A DNA stretch of 64,000 bases from Epiperipatus broadwayi (Eukaryota; Onychophora; Udeonychophora; Euonychophora; Peripatidae), in contig JAQFVV010012395.1 in assembly GCA_028023455.1 (NCBI GenBank), positions 1,118,001-1,182,000 of the forward strand, written 5' to 3'. Numbering within the stretch: the stretch's first letter is position 1; every line of letters begins with the position of its first letter. The notes under the pieces were generated by a model. The model did not search any database and had not been told where the DNA came from. It saw nothing but the letters and a program-made list of their open reading frames with translations. Made by a program: the position numbers and the translations under genes. Shown one piece after another: positions 23,004-33,879 of the stretch.

Positions 23004-23092
23004 TGGAGCAAAATGAAAGAGACAGTGAATATTGACTCTGATGTTTATGTAAACAAATACGCTTGTTTGGAGGTCTTGGTAAAGCTCCATAT

Positions 23093-25343
23093 ATATATAA
23101 AGAGATAAAACTAATATAAAGAATAGGGCTGTTAAAAGAAATAATAGACATAATTCATTAGAGAAAACATAGAAGAGAAGAAAGATTAATAGTAGCTCAA
23201 AAACAAGGGTAATTGATAGAACTAAAAGTGAAGACAATCTGAACAGGAGTTTGTCATTATCCTACCACAGTCAAACAAAAGTGAAGGAATTCAGGTATGG
23301 TGAAAATCAGTCACCAGTTATGTACAAACAGACTTATTTAAACATTCCTATGGTATTATGCAGCACTAAGAATAAAGTGACTATTAAGAATATAAATTTA
23401 AAATAATGAAATGTACATCTCATTTCATTGTATCATCATTTTAAGAGATGGTTATTGTAATATTGTAGCCAGAGGCCAACTCAGACTATGCCACATATTA
23501 CAAGCTTATTAGAACTAGTAAAGTTAGAATGAGGAAATGATAAATTTTAATTTTCTATTGTTTTTAAAGCTTTTCCATTCCTTAAATGATATGAGAATTC
23601 CAATCACTTTTTAAAAAATAATAGTATGAATATTTACAACTTGTTAAGAGTAGTTGTAAAAGAGAGAATTGAAGGATTATACTGTTTTTGGAATTAAGAA
23701 AAAATGAAAAATAACTAAAGAGGAATTTCAAAAATTATGATTAAATATTTTATTTAATTAAAAGAAAAATGAAAGAAAATAATAACCTTTTGAAAAAATA
23801 GACTTGATTGCCCAGGATTTAATACTATTATGTCTGGTAGGTGACTGGATGTATATATAATTGTTCAAAAAAATAAAATAGAGGCCGGATAAAACAGTAG
23901 ACATTTAGTTTTTTTGTCAGAAATAGTTATTATTCTTGATTCAGTTGTTGAAGGAAACTGTAGCAGCAACTTAGCTATGAAGAACTCAGTGAGGAATAAT
24001 TTTGTAATCTGAAGTAAGACTCATCTTAGATTTTTAAAATGAATTTAAAGAAAACCTTGTGCTACATTTCAGCTAGAATCTGAGCATTGTCAAACCTCAC
24101 CAAGTAACCTGTTCATTAAAAGAAAATGTAGAATACCCCTAGAGAAACCTGCAAAGATCCTTGTTTCCATTCAAAAGCACAATGTCTCATTCTATGGTAA
24201 GTTGATCTTTAAATTATTATATTAGAATGTGGTGAAATTCAGCCTATGTTAAACTGACCTGAAAATTATTATATTGTAAAAATGAATAAATTTAACTCTT
24301 GGAAATCTGTGCTAATGGAGAAATTATCATAATAAAAAATTGAATCTACAAAAGGAAAAGTTAACAGGAGAGCTTCCAGAGGTAGAAAAAATTAAACTCA
24401 ATGTTTGAAGCTTACAAGAAAAACCACCATGAAAGAAAACTCAAAATTACAACTACCAAAGGACTAAAAGAAAAAAAATCTATGTTAAAAAAATATTGTA
24501 GTATGCACATCTACATTTATAAAGAAGTTTTAATATAAATAATAATTGGTAATAATGAATGGTTTTTTTAAGTTCTTTTATCCCTTTGATTTTCCATCAA
24601 AAATTTTAGCTAATTAAAAATTTTCTTATTTGTGAGATATTATTTTTATATTTAATTATTAAAAAAGAAGGAATGAACCGGATAGTAAATGTTAATATAG
24701 TATTAAAAAATCAATTGATTTTACTATATGAAATTTATATATAAAATAAATTAAGAATTGTCATATCTTTTCTCAATTATTTATTAGTTAATTTCATTAA
24801 ATAATTGTGTAGAAAGGAATTTTGTGTCTATGTCTTTATTCCTCCAGCTATACTTGTTCTGAATTGACAATGTGTATGACTTTATTTAATTATAGCAATA
24901 TATTTTAAGGGATTTGTAAATTATTCCAATAAAATTATTTTAATTAAGGTAGATTAAGAGTGTACATTTATATTTTCTCTTCTTCACTATCATAGTCCCT
25001 ACAGTCTTTTCACCCTGAGCTAGCTCTAGAGCAATAATTGTTAATTTACTTATGTGGGGAATTTACATTTGTGTTTGGATATTCAGATAGTTCTCTGGAT
25101 AGTGCAAAGATTGTTACCCTTAAAGTCCATTCACTGCACTTTTATTTTTCATTTAGAGATTAGAAATTAATTGACAGCTGGCCTATATACTTATACTACC
25201 ATTGGCTAGAGCATTGATGATGACCAGCATGTATTAGGATCCCAGCATTATTTTTGTATTTTAGCAATTAGGTATGTACATCCAGATGATTGTTTGTATA
25301 TCATGTCCTAAGTTTGGCCTGGGCTAGATAAATAGCCTATCTG
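23093..25343. other. AT-rich stretch, nothing recognised
   Basis: No gene supported. The minus-strand open frames at 22960-23237 run through the hammerhead array edge and low-complexity DNA. Confidence 0.5.
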
Positions 25344-25667
25344 TTTGATATAGAATCTTTTAGATCTAGTTACAATGGATGATTGTTGATTTGATTAATG
25401 CTGATGATATTGTGGTGTTGTAACTAATTATCAGTATTATAATGATTTACTAATTTATTCCAATGCTAATGCTCTCATTCTCATGCTTAATATATATTTA
25501 TTCCTTTTGATATAGAATCTTTTAGATCTAGTTACAATGGATGATTGTTGATTTGATTAATGCTGATGATATTGTGGTGTTGTAACTAATTATCAGTATT
25601 ATAATGACTTACTAATTTATTCCAATGCTAATGATCTCATTCTCATGCTTAATATATATTTATTCCT
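25344..25667. repeat. Two-copy tandem duplication, 162-bp unit
   Basis: 25344-25505 is repeated at 25506-25667 with very few differences (for example gatttact versus gacttact). Both start 'tttgatatagaatcttttag'. It is a recent simple duplication with no coding content. Confidence 0.85.
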
Positions 25668-26139
25668 TTGTTGTTTGGCAATGCTATATACATATACACA
25701 TTTTATATTTTATTTACTATTTGGTGATGATGACATATTTTCCCATCCCCCCATTTACTCCTTTTTTTTCTGAACCATTACAATATAATACATTTTTTGA
25801 TTTTGTAATCTCTTCAGAATTTATTCACACTATCAGAAGCTTCCTTCATTTTAATTTTTTTAAAAAAAAAACCCAAATAAACAGTAATGATCACTTGTCT
25901 TAGCAGACACATATTTTTAGACTGAGATGATTCCATTTTTAAATCAATATATCTGTTTATATATCTTTAAGATTTGTTGTATATATATATTCTTAATAAA
26001 AAAAGTTCTGGGATGCTAACAAGAAATAGTTTGGAAAAATCCTATAATCCATATTTCATTTCTTTGTGATGTGATGTACTGTGGCATCTCCTTAAATGAA
26101 GTCAAGAATCTCTCAGCAAAGAGAAACCTGTTAGCCACT
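25668..26139. other. AT-rich stretch before LINE 3' end
   Basis: Low-complexity AT-rich DNA. The open frame at 25625-25903 is not supported as a gene. The 3' end of the next LINE may extend into this interval but has no clear tail. Confidence 0.4.
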
Positions 26140-26158
26140 TTATTTTCCATTCCCCACT

Positions 26159-26485
26159 CTAAGTTTTCCCATATTCTGTTACATCCCATTTCCACAACAT
26201 AGTCTTTGTCAACTCTATGGCCTTTATATCTAAATCCCCCTTATCTTTTTCCAAACCCAGCATAAAAACCAATAATCCACTTTCTGTATAATCACTTTTT
26301 TCATATTTATTCTGCCATAACTTCATTATATGTACCCTTTCTGGTTTCAAGCATTTACATTCAATTAACAGATGCCTAATATTTTCTATTCCTTCCTTAC
26401 ACAATTTACAGACTAGATCACCCATATTTTTCCATTTACATGTATATTCTCTTGTTGCTACAGATCCTGTTCGAGCCTTGAACAA
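26159..26485 (-). pseudogene. LINE C-terminal zinc-binding region
   Basis: The 108-codon frame contains CKLCKEGIENIRHLLIECKCL, a Cys-x2-Cys...His...Cys arrangement seen at the C-terminus of many LINE reverse transcriptases (zf-RVT). It is preceded by FKARTG and WKNMGD, also typical of this region. It continues the RT of the same element after further frameshifts. Confidence 0.7.
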
Positions 26486-26617
26486 TAAACTACTTTCCTT
26501 ACTATTATCATTTACTAACTCACACCTAATATTCTGTTTACTTCTGTATATATTTAAACTTTTTACTCTCCATACTAGTTCTCCATCTCTCTAACTCCCT
26601 ATTCTTTATTAATAAAA

Positions 26618-28515
26618 CTATTCTTTTATTCCATTCCCTACCACTATAACACTCAACAATCCTCCTAATACAATCATCCCAACTTTTGTACAAATATACA
26701 AATATACTGACATAATTTTTTTATCCAAATCTTTTGCATACCACATTACCTTTCTCACCCATCTTGTTGCCTGCCCTTTACTCGAAATCCAATTAAATAC
26801 TATTTTGGCTATTCTTTTATTATCCATAAACTGCAATCTATCAAACATTTTCATTTTACTTTTTGCATCTCTCATATAAAAACTTGACCATCCCATTTCT
26901 CCTTGAATTGCCTCCCTTGCTGTCCATACATCTGCATCCAATGCATGTCTTCCTACTTCCATTTGTACTTTTTCTAAATAATCTAATAGCCCTTTACTAA
27001 CGCAATGCATCACGACCATATGTTAATCCTGCTACTGCAACTCCCTTCCATATAATTCTAGCTACCTCATATTTATTATATGAAAACACTGTTAATTTCT
27101 TTATCAATCCTTTTCTTTTCTTTGCTTCATTTATCAATTTTTTCTCCCATTTATCTAAACAATTTTTCTGATTACTTAAAATAATTCCCAAATAACTATA
27201 TCTATTCACCACACTTAACTTAATATCTCCCAATAAAAATTCTACATCTCTTTCCCCAGTATTAACCATCATTATATTTGATTTTTCTTCACTAAATTTA
27301 ATCCCCATCTCTTTACCCACCCTTGCACATGTCCTCAACATAACTTCCATATCTTCTCTTCTTTCTGCACACAAAAATATATCATCTGCAAAAAAAAAAA
27401 AGATCTGACAAAATATATACTCCCTTACCACCTATTAACAGTATCTCTATCCCTCTTCCTAATCTTTCTATTGCTCTTTCCATTTCACTCAAATACAACA
27501 CAAACAAAATAGGTGACTTAGGGCATTCTTGCCTTAGTTCCACCTCATTTTTAACTTTAACTGATTCTATATTCCCTAATTGATATATATAGTAATTATT
27601 TTTCATATAATTTCTTAATAATATCCACTAAAGATTCATCCATTCCCAAATTTGCTAAACTTATCCATAATCTATTTCTATTTACTCTTTCATATGCCTT
27701 CTCTATATCTATAAAACTTATATATAACTGTCTACCTGAATTCTTACTCATATCCATAAGTTGGGTAACTACAATTAAACTATCTCCTATATACCTATCT
27801 AATCTAAACCCTCTTTGCATTTCCCCCACTACATTATTCCCTTCCGTTCATTTTACAACTCTTCTATCCACCATATATGAGAAGACTTTATATAAAACTA
27901 ACATTACCACTATCAGTCTATAATTATTTAACTTTCTATGATCCTTAGCCTTTCCTTTAAATAATAATCTTACTCTTGTATTACTTCAACTATTTGGAAA
28001 AACTCTATTCTGTGCCACCTTATTAAAATAGGATAACTTACTTTTGCCTATATCCTAAATTCATTACTATCTCTGCTGCCCATCTATCTAAACCTCTTGC
28101 CTTTCCACTTTTCAATTTCTTTTCTACCTCATTCAGTTCATTTTTTGTAAACCTAATATTCCCATTACTATATCTTTTCTATATCCATTACATATCTATT
28201 TAAGATTCTTTCTAAATCTTCTCTAGAGCTACACTCTATTCCCTCATCATCTAGTAATACTTAGTAATACTATCTCTCCCCCTCCTACATTTCTCCTTTT
28301 AATGTAATTCCCAATTTTTTTACTCCTATCTCTTCCACTTTTATTGATATCCTCCAACAATTTACTATTCAATTTCATTTCTCTCTATAAATATCTATTT
28401 TAGTCAACTTCTTTTCTAAGTACTTTTCCCATTTAGCAGTAATATCTTTATCACTTTCCTTGTTCTTAATAGCACACTTATATTCTCTGCATGCTCTTTT
28501 CCTCTCTTTTACACT
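26618..28515 (-). pseudogene. LINE reverse transcriptase, multiply frameshifted
   Basis: Successive minus-strand frames give the RT in order. MGEMQRGFR comes first. Motif A follows as YISFIDIEKAYERVNR, with its catalytic Asp. LRQECPKSPILFVLYLSEM replaces the usual RQGCPLSP block. FFFADDIFLCAE is motif C with the ADD intact. Then come GIKFSEEKSNIMMVN, YSYLGIILS, and a C-terminal part with VMHCVSKGLLDYLEKVQ. Breaks lie near 27600, 27400 and 27000. The 5' part above 27840 is too eroded to read well. It is cut from its endonuclease by the hammerhead array. Confidence 0.75.
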
Positions 28516-28694
28516 TTTAAACCACTAAACATCACATGATCACTATCTCATACTAGCACAATAATTGTTATTAAACAATTCAAAACAAAACAACACTCTC
28601 CATATAGTAGTGCCATCTTGTGCTAACAAGAGCAATCAATGGATGCCAGAAGGCTTGTGCATAAAATCCCTATCTAATGCCTACTCATCCAATA

Positions 28695-28736
28695 TCCCCA
28701 GACTAGTTTCTGGCTTGTGGCCTTCATCAGTGAGGA
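28695..28736 (-). ncRNA. Hammerhead ribozyme motif, 466-bp family, unit 1
   Basis: On the minus strand: TCCTCA, CTGATGA, stem II with GGC-CACAA-GCC flanked by an A-A mismatch, GAAA, short stem III ACTAGT, cleavage C, then TGGGGA, which pairs with TCCTCA (six pairs, one G-U). The A-A pair at the base of stem II is unusual and may lower activity. Confidence 0.7.
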
Positions 28737-29160
28737 GCCTTGGATCTGAGAGCACTGCACCTAGATCTTAGGATCTAATGCAACCCTCCAGCACCCACCT
28801 TTTAACTCTATTTAACTACAAAACTATGAGAATGAAATTGAAAACACTATTAATATTTTCAATCCAAGCTCAATAGCTTATATAGTCATATGGGTCTGAA
28901 CTCAATTCAGCACCCATACATTTTGGTGTCTTTGGCTCTTTAACAACCATAGCCACCATTATCCTATTAGGCAGGATTGGTGTTAAACCACTAAACATCA
29001 CATGATCACTATCTCATACTAGCACAATAATTGTTATTAAACAATTCAAAACAAAACAACACTCTCCATATAGTAGTGCCATCTTGTGCTAACAAGAGCA
29101 ATCAATGGATGCCAGAAGGCTTGTGCATAAAATCCCTATCTAATGCCTACTCATCCAATA

Positions 29161-29202
29161 TCCCCAGACTAGTTTCTGGCTTGTGGCCTTCATCAGTGAG
29201 GA
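29161..29202 (-). ncRNA. Hammerhead ribozyme motif, 466-bp family, unit 2
   Basis: Identical to the unit 1 motif, 466 bp away, same strand. Confidence 0.7.
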
Positions 29203-29626
29203 GCCTTGGATCTGAGAGCACTGCACCTAGATCTTAGGATCTAATGCAACCCTCCAGCACCCACCTTTTAACTCTATTTAACTACAAAACTATGAGAATG
29301 AAATTGAAAACACTATTAATATTTTCAATCCAAGCTCAATAGCTTATATAGTCATATGGGTCTGAACTCAATTCAGCACCCATACATTTTGGTGTCTTTG
29401 GCTCTTTAACAACCATAGCCACCATTATCCTATTAGGCAGGATTGGTGTTAAACCACTAAACATCACATGATCACTATCTCATACTAGCACAATAATTGT
29501 TATTAAACAATTCAAAACAAAACAACACTCTCCATATAGTAGTGCCATCTTGTGCTAACAAGAGCAATCAATGGATGCCAGAAGGCTTGTGCATAAAATC
29601 CCTATCTAATGCCTACTCATCCAATA

Positions 29627-29668
29627 TCCCCAGACTAGTTTCTGGCTTGTGGCCTTCATCAGTGAGGA
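29627..29668 (-). ncRNA. Hammerhead ribozyme motif, 466-bp family, unit 3
   Basis: Identical to units 1 and 2, same strand and spacing. Confidence 0.7.
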
Positions 29669-30209
29669 GCCTTGGATCTGAGAGCACTGCACCTAGATCT
29701 TAGGATCTAATGCAACCCTCCAGCACCCACCTTTTAACTCTATTTAACTACAAAACTATGAGAATGAAATTGAAAACACTATTAATATTTTCAATCCAAG
29801 CTCAATAGCTTATATAGTCATATGGGTCTGAACTCAATTCAGCACCCATACATTTTGGTGTCTTTGGCTCTTTAACAACCATAGCCACCATTATCCTATT
29901 AGGCAGGATTGGTGTTAAACCACTAAACATCACATGATCACTATCTCATACTAGCACAATAATTGTTATTAAACAATTCAAAACAAAACAACACTCTCTA
30001 TATAGTAGTGCCAAAGACACCAAAATGTATGGGTGCTGAATTGAGTTCAGACCCATATGACTATATAAGCTATTGAGCTTGGATTGAAAATATTAATAGT
30101 GTTTTCAATTTCATTCTCATAGTTTTGTAGTTAAATAGAGTTAAAAGGTGGGTGCTGGAGGGTTGCATTAGATCCTAAGATCTAGGTGCAGTGCTCTCAG
30201 ATCCAAGGC

Positions 30210-30251
30210 TCCTCACTGATGAAGGCCACAAGCCAGAAACTAGTCTGGGGA
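30210..30251 (+). ncRNA. Hammerhead ribozyme motif, inverted unit A
   Basis: Same motif in opposite orientation: TCCTCA at 30210, CTGATGA at 30216, GAAA at 30236, predicted cleavage after C30245, TGGGGA at 30246-30251. Confidence 0.7.
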
Positions 30252-30675
30252 TATTGGATGAGTAGGCATTAGATAGGGATTTTATGCACAAGCCTTCTGG
30301 CATCCATTGATTGCTCTTGTTAGCACAAGATGGCACTACTATATGGAGAGTGTTGTTTTGTTTTGAATTGTTTAATAACAATTATTGTGCTAGTATGAGA
30401 TAGTGATCATGTGATGTTTAGTAGTTTAACACCAATCCTGCCTAATAGGATAATGGTGGCTATGGTTGTTAAAGAGCCAAAGACACCAAAATGTATGGGT
30501 GCTGAATTGAGTTCAGACCCATATGACTATATAAGCTATTGAGCTTGGATTGAAAATATTAATAGTGTTTTCAATTTCATTCTCATAGTTTTGTAGTTAA
30601 ATAGAGTTAAAAGGTGGGTGCTGGAGGGTTGCATTAGATCCTAAGATCTAGGTGCAGTGCTCTCAGATCCAAGGC

Positions 30676-30717
30676 TCCTCACTGATGAAGGCCACAAGCC
30701 AGAAACTAGTCTGGGGA
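30676..30717 (+). ncRNA. Hammerhead ribozyme motif, inverted unit B
   Basis: Second inverted copy, exactly 466 bp from the previous one and identical in the core. Confidence 0.7.
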
Positions 30718-31083
30718 TATTGGATGAGTAGGCATTAGATAGGGATTTTATGCACAAGCCTTCTGGCATCCATTGATTGCTCTTGTTAGCACAAGATGGC
30801 ACTACTATATGGAGAGTGTTGTTTTGTTTTGAATTGTTTTACACTTTTACTAATTCTCATTTTTTAATTACTTTTATTCTTCTGAATATTCTCACCTAAA
30901 ACCCTATTTGCCACTTTTTCTATTACTTTACACCAGTCCGTATACTCATCCCCAACCAACTCTCCGTGATTTCTTCGACTTGTATTTTATACTTTTCCAA
31001 CTTATTCTTATCATTCTCTCTCCATCCACTCTTTCACTATTATTTCTACTTTTATTTCTAGTCTCCATCACATTACTAACCAT

Positions 31084-31887
31084 TTAAATTACAATGAAGT
31101 TATGATTACTAGTGAATACTTTTTCTTCATTATCAAACACTTTAATTTTCCATATTTTATTCATTCCCTCTTTCTCTACCAATAGATAAACTGTTGTGTG
31201 AAATATATTATTTCTAGACCATGTGTTAATATTTGATAAATTTCCAATACTCAAATTCACTTTCTGACAAAATTTCTTCAAAAGCTGTCCATTTTTATTA
31301 TCTACATCATAAATTTCTTCAATATGTCCATTCATATTCCCTATAACCATTATTCTCTTCCCCTTTTCTTTAAAACTTTGTATATCCTTAACTAGACATT
31401 CATATATGTTACTGTTTCACTCCATTATAATTTGACTATCTCCAGTGTCTATATAAACTGTAGCCACCATCCATTTCTTGTCTTCCCAACCTTATTTCAA
31501 ACCACAAATGTTCTTGACATTTAACAATATTTAAATATTTTTTTGATATAACACCTATACCACCACCCCTTTTTTCTTTTTCTTTTCTATTTTGGAACAG
31601 TTGGTATGGCAGGGTATACCCTGCCATACCAACTGTTCCAAAATAGATTCTTCTTCTCTTAGATGTGTTTCCACTAATGCTAATATCTCAAACTCTTCAT
31701 TTTCAATTGTTTTATTTAATTCCATCAACTTTTCTGGTTTCCTACCACATTGCATATTCAAATACCCAATTTTAGCAATTTCTTCTTTCCTAACTATTCT
31801 TTTATAAATTCTTTTAATTCTTTCTTCTCCATTAAATTTATAAATAACCTTCTTACCATTAATTTTACAGACCCATTCCTTCTCCAT
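31084..31887 (-). pseudogene. LINE endonuclease domain, frameshifted
   Basis: The minus-strand frames 31887-31555, 31627-31436 and 31350-31084 together give an endonuclease: IGYLNMQCGRKPEKL, ILALVETHLREEE (metal-binding Glu), GGGIGVISKKYL, then VIGNMNGHIEE, corresponding to the GD(F/M)N block with Asp changed to Asn. It continues to TWSRNNI and ends SNHNFIVI where SDHxxV is expected, so the catalytic Asp is also lost. A 62-bp perfect palindrome sits inside the second block. Confidence 0.65.
31586..31647. repeat. 62-bp perfect palindrome inside LINE endonuclease
   Basis: Two 31-bp arms meet without a spacer at 31616/31617 (central gggta/taccc). Every base pairs. The arms shift the reading frame of the endonuclease: both strands of the hairpin code in the overlapping frames. 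It probably arose by template switching or a fold-back repair event in this copy. Confidence 0.9.
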
Positions 31888-31983
31888 ATCTATACTTATA
31901 TCTAAATCAAATTCCTTTTGCTTATTTCTTACATTCCATTCATTCTTTTTGATAATACTGCAATTTAAAATCTCCCCTCCCCT

Positions 31984-32300
31984 TTATAAGTTTCCCGAAA
32001 TATATTCTTTATAAATCAGACTCCCTAAAACTTCACTTCCTAGTTTTCCTATACCCAACCCATCTTTACTATATAACTCCCTCTTTCCAATAAAACAATC
32101 CCACACGTCCACAAACATAACATTATTTCTCTCACACAATTTTTTCAATCTCTCATTTATAGAACATGCCCTATCTAACAAATGCCTCTTGTCAAATCTT
32201 GGTAATAATCCAACTACTCCTACTCTTCCTTTAATCTTATCAAATTCCTAATCAATTCTACATACTCATATACAATAGTGACATCTAGACTTTTAAAACC
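31984..32300 (-). pseudogene. LINE ORF1-like SGNH/GDSL domain
   Basis: The frame reads DRACSINERLKKLCERNN, VMFVDVWDCFIGKRELY and SKDGLGIGKLGSEVLG. This matches the C-terminal part of SGNH-hydrolase-like domains found in ORF1 of some LINEs and related ORFs, where the usual end is DGLHLN..G, with catalytic Asp and His. Here the His is Gly, so the active site is lost. A frameshifted N-terminal part (GRVGVVGLLPRFDKRH) precedes it. It lies upstream of the endonuclease, as an ORF1 product should. Confidence 0.6.
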
Positions 32301-33879
32301 AACTATGTACACATCAGGTAAATCAATGAAAATTAGATAACAGAGATTCATTCAGTTTCTTACTAATTAACCTTCTTTTGGTTGATGACACTGCCATCTG
32401 AAGTCGAAAATGTAACTATGATCTTGTGAAGATTAAACATGAAAAAAATGTCATGTGATGCTTAGTGTTGCTAATAAATATTGCAATCGTAACATAAACA
32501 GGATAGTTTTTTGCTTCTATTTTCATGATTAATTGCATTTAAAATATTTTAATTGCTTCAACACATTGTAATCAGAAACAATTATTTTTTATTTTAAAAA
32601 AGCAGTAATTGGACTTTGATTACTTCTCAATGTTTCACAACTATTGCAGGAATGTTAAAAGTGTAAAATTTTTATAAATGATGATTTATGAAATAGTAAT
32701 CTTTCTGAAAAAGAAGCAACTTCACATTTTACAAATTTTAGAAATATTACTTCAGTATTTCAAAAAAATAAAAAAAATCTCATCTCCAAGCAGCTGATTT
32801 TAATTCATAAAAAGTCTAAATGACATTAATGGAGGGGGGGGGGGCTCAGAGGATATCTCTGGAATGTAAAATATAAACAAAATAGTTGGAGTAGTTGTGA
32901 TGTTAAGCAGTGTCAATCCATTCTATTTAAATCTGTCAGTGATCCAATTTATAATAAATATTGTTGTCTATATGTAACTGACTTGAGACATTCTTAAAAT
33001 AAAACGATGGTTAATAAACTTCATCATAGCATCCAGGTTGTATATTTGCGAGTGGGATGAAGGGTTTAAAAAACGTACATATTCATTTACTATTAATTCT
33101 CGAATTTGTATATTTTTATATATGTAGTAAGTGTAAGCATCAATATGATAATTAGTAATGTTCTTGAGCATGAATTGGGTTACTGCTATCAAATATTATT
33201 CAAATAAACACCAGAGGGATCGCGTGACAAATGTGATATACAATTTTTTGCCTAAAAAATTAAATGTACTGAAATTACAACTTATCATTAAAATATACAT
33301 TGCTTTAATGACAGACCTGAATGTGGCTAAATTCAATATCTTACAGTAATTGATTAGCCTTATATTATAATAAATGATATAAGGTGGTAAACAATATAAA
33401 TAGTGCTTTCTACTTAGAAAGCCAATAGCTAAACAATCAGGTTAAGGATCTTGTTGCAACCTTCAGATATTCGTTGATTATTTATGCTTACATAGAAGGT
33501 TGTCAAATGGTGTTAAATTTAGACTTTAGAAGATTTAAGAACTACTTTGTTATCATGCATAATGCTCTCAATTTTTCTATGCCTCTCATGCCTCTTTTTT
33601 TATTGCTATCCTACATTTATTTTAAAAATATGTAAAATATAAGGATTTTATTAGCAGTTTGAAATAATTATCAATAGCAAACATTTTTTATCCTACAAAA
33701 TTTGAGACTGGTCAAAATCTTATGTTTTAAACATTTTTCTTCTCACTTTTCTTTAAATCTATTTAAATTATTTTTTGATTTTATAAGTATTTGAGTTTAT
33801 ACACATAGTATAGATATATTTATAAAATATATACAGCTCCCCCCCCCCGAATCTTGTAGAAAATAAAAATTAATCAAAA
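32301..33879. other. AT-rich stretch with one weak repeat trace
   Basis: No gene supported. Near 32445-32485 'gtcatgtgatgcttagtgtt' is an inverted, diverged form of the terminal motif shared by the hammerhead families. A poly-G run lies at about 32833-32843. The open frames at 32968-33349 have no recognisable motif. Confidence 0.45.

Larger units (their letters stand above)
21922..23092. mobile_element. Palindromic array of 414-bp hammerhead units
   Basis: About 1.5 direct units (21922-22540, period 414, hammerhead on the minus strand) are followed by about 1.3 inverted units (22541-23092, hammerhead on the plus strand, again 414 bp apart). Units are near-identical apart from scattered substitutions. 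There is no ORF of note. The left edge cuts the first unit four bases before its predicted cleavage site, as if the copied RNA had a self-cleaved 3' end. Small animal retrozymes and PLE terminal repeats have hammerheads in tandem units of a few hundred bases; this fits, but the family itself is not one I recognise. No target duplication was found. Confidence 0.75.
28520..30836. mobile_element. Palindromic array of 466-bp hammerhead units
   Basis: Three full direct units start at 28519, 28985 and 29451 (exact 466-bp period). A partial fourth starts at 29917. At about 30009, with shared GCCA, the array switches to about 1.8 inverted units. The 2.3-kb insert interrupts a LINE and is flanked by ttttacactttta (28507-28519 and 30837-30849), a 13-bp target duplication, so it entered as one unit. 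Each complete unit carries a hammerhead motif and a 68-codon open frame with no recognisable motif, kept only because units are near-identical. Near-identity implies recent insertion or homogenisation. Confidence 0.85.
26140..32300 (-). mobile_element. Second LINE (non-RTE), interrupted by hammerhead array
   Basis: Minus-strand order: SGNH-like domain (about 32300-31984), endonuclease (31887-31084), insertion of the 466-bp array (28520-30836), RT (about 28515-27000) and a C-terminal zinc-binding block (26485-26159). Without the insertion it is about 3.8 kb. The RT and the CxxC-type C-terminal motif place it outside RTE, in a Jockey/CR1/I-like group; I cannot choose a clade. Many stops and frameshifts show it is dead. 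Its plus-strand sequence is markedly C/T-rich, unlike the neighbouring DNA. Confidence 0.75.

Noticed and set aside
28565-30381. Identical 68-codon open frames in each 466-bp unit, which could suggest a conserved small protein
   Set aside because: They are identical because the units are near-identical DNA copies. The frame crosses the hammerhead region, has no recognisable motif and is broken in the older copies at 35.4 and 46.1 kb.
28519-30836. Regular 466-bp repeats considered as a CRISPR-like or satellite array
   Set aside because: There is no short repeat/spacer pattern, and the block has target duplications and an orientation switch, which fits a mobile insertion.
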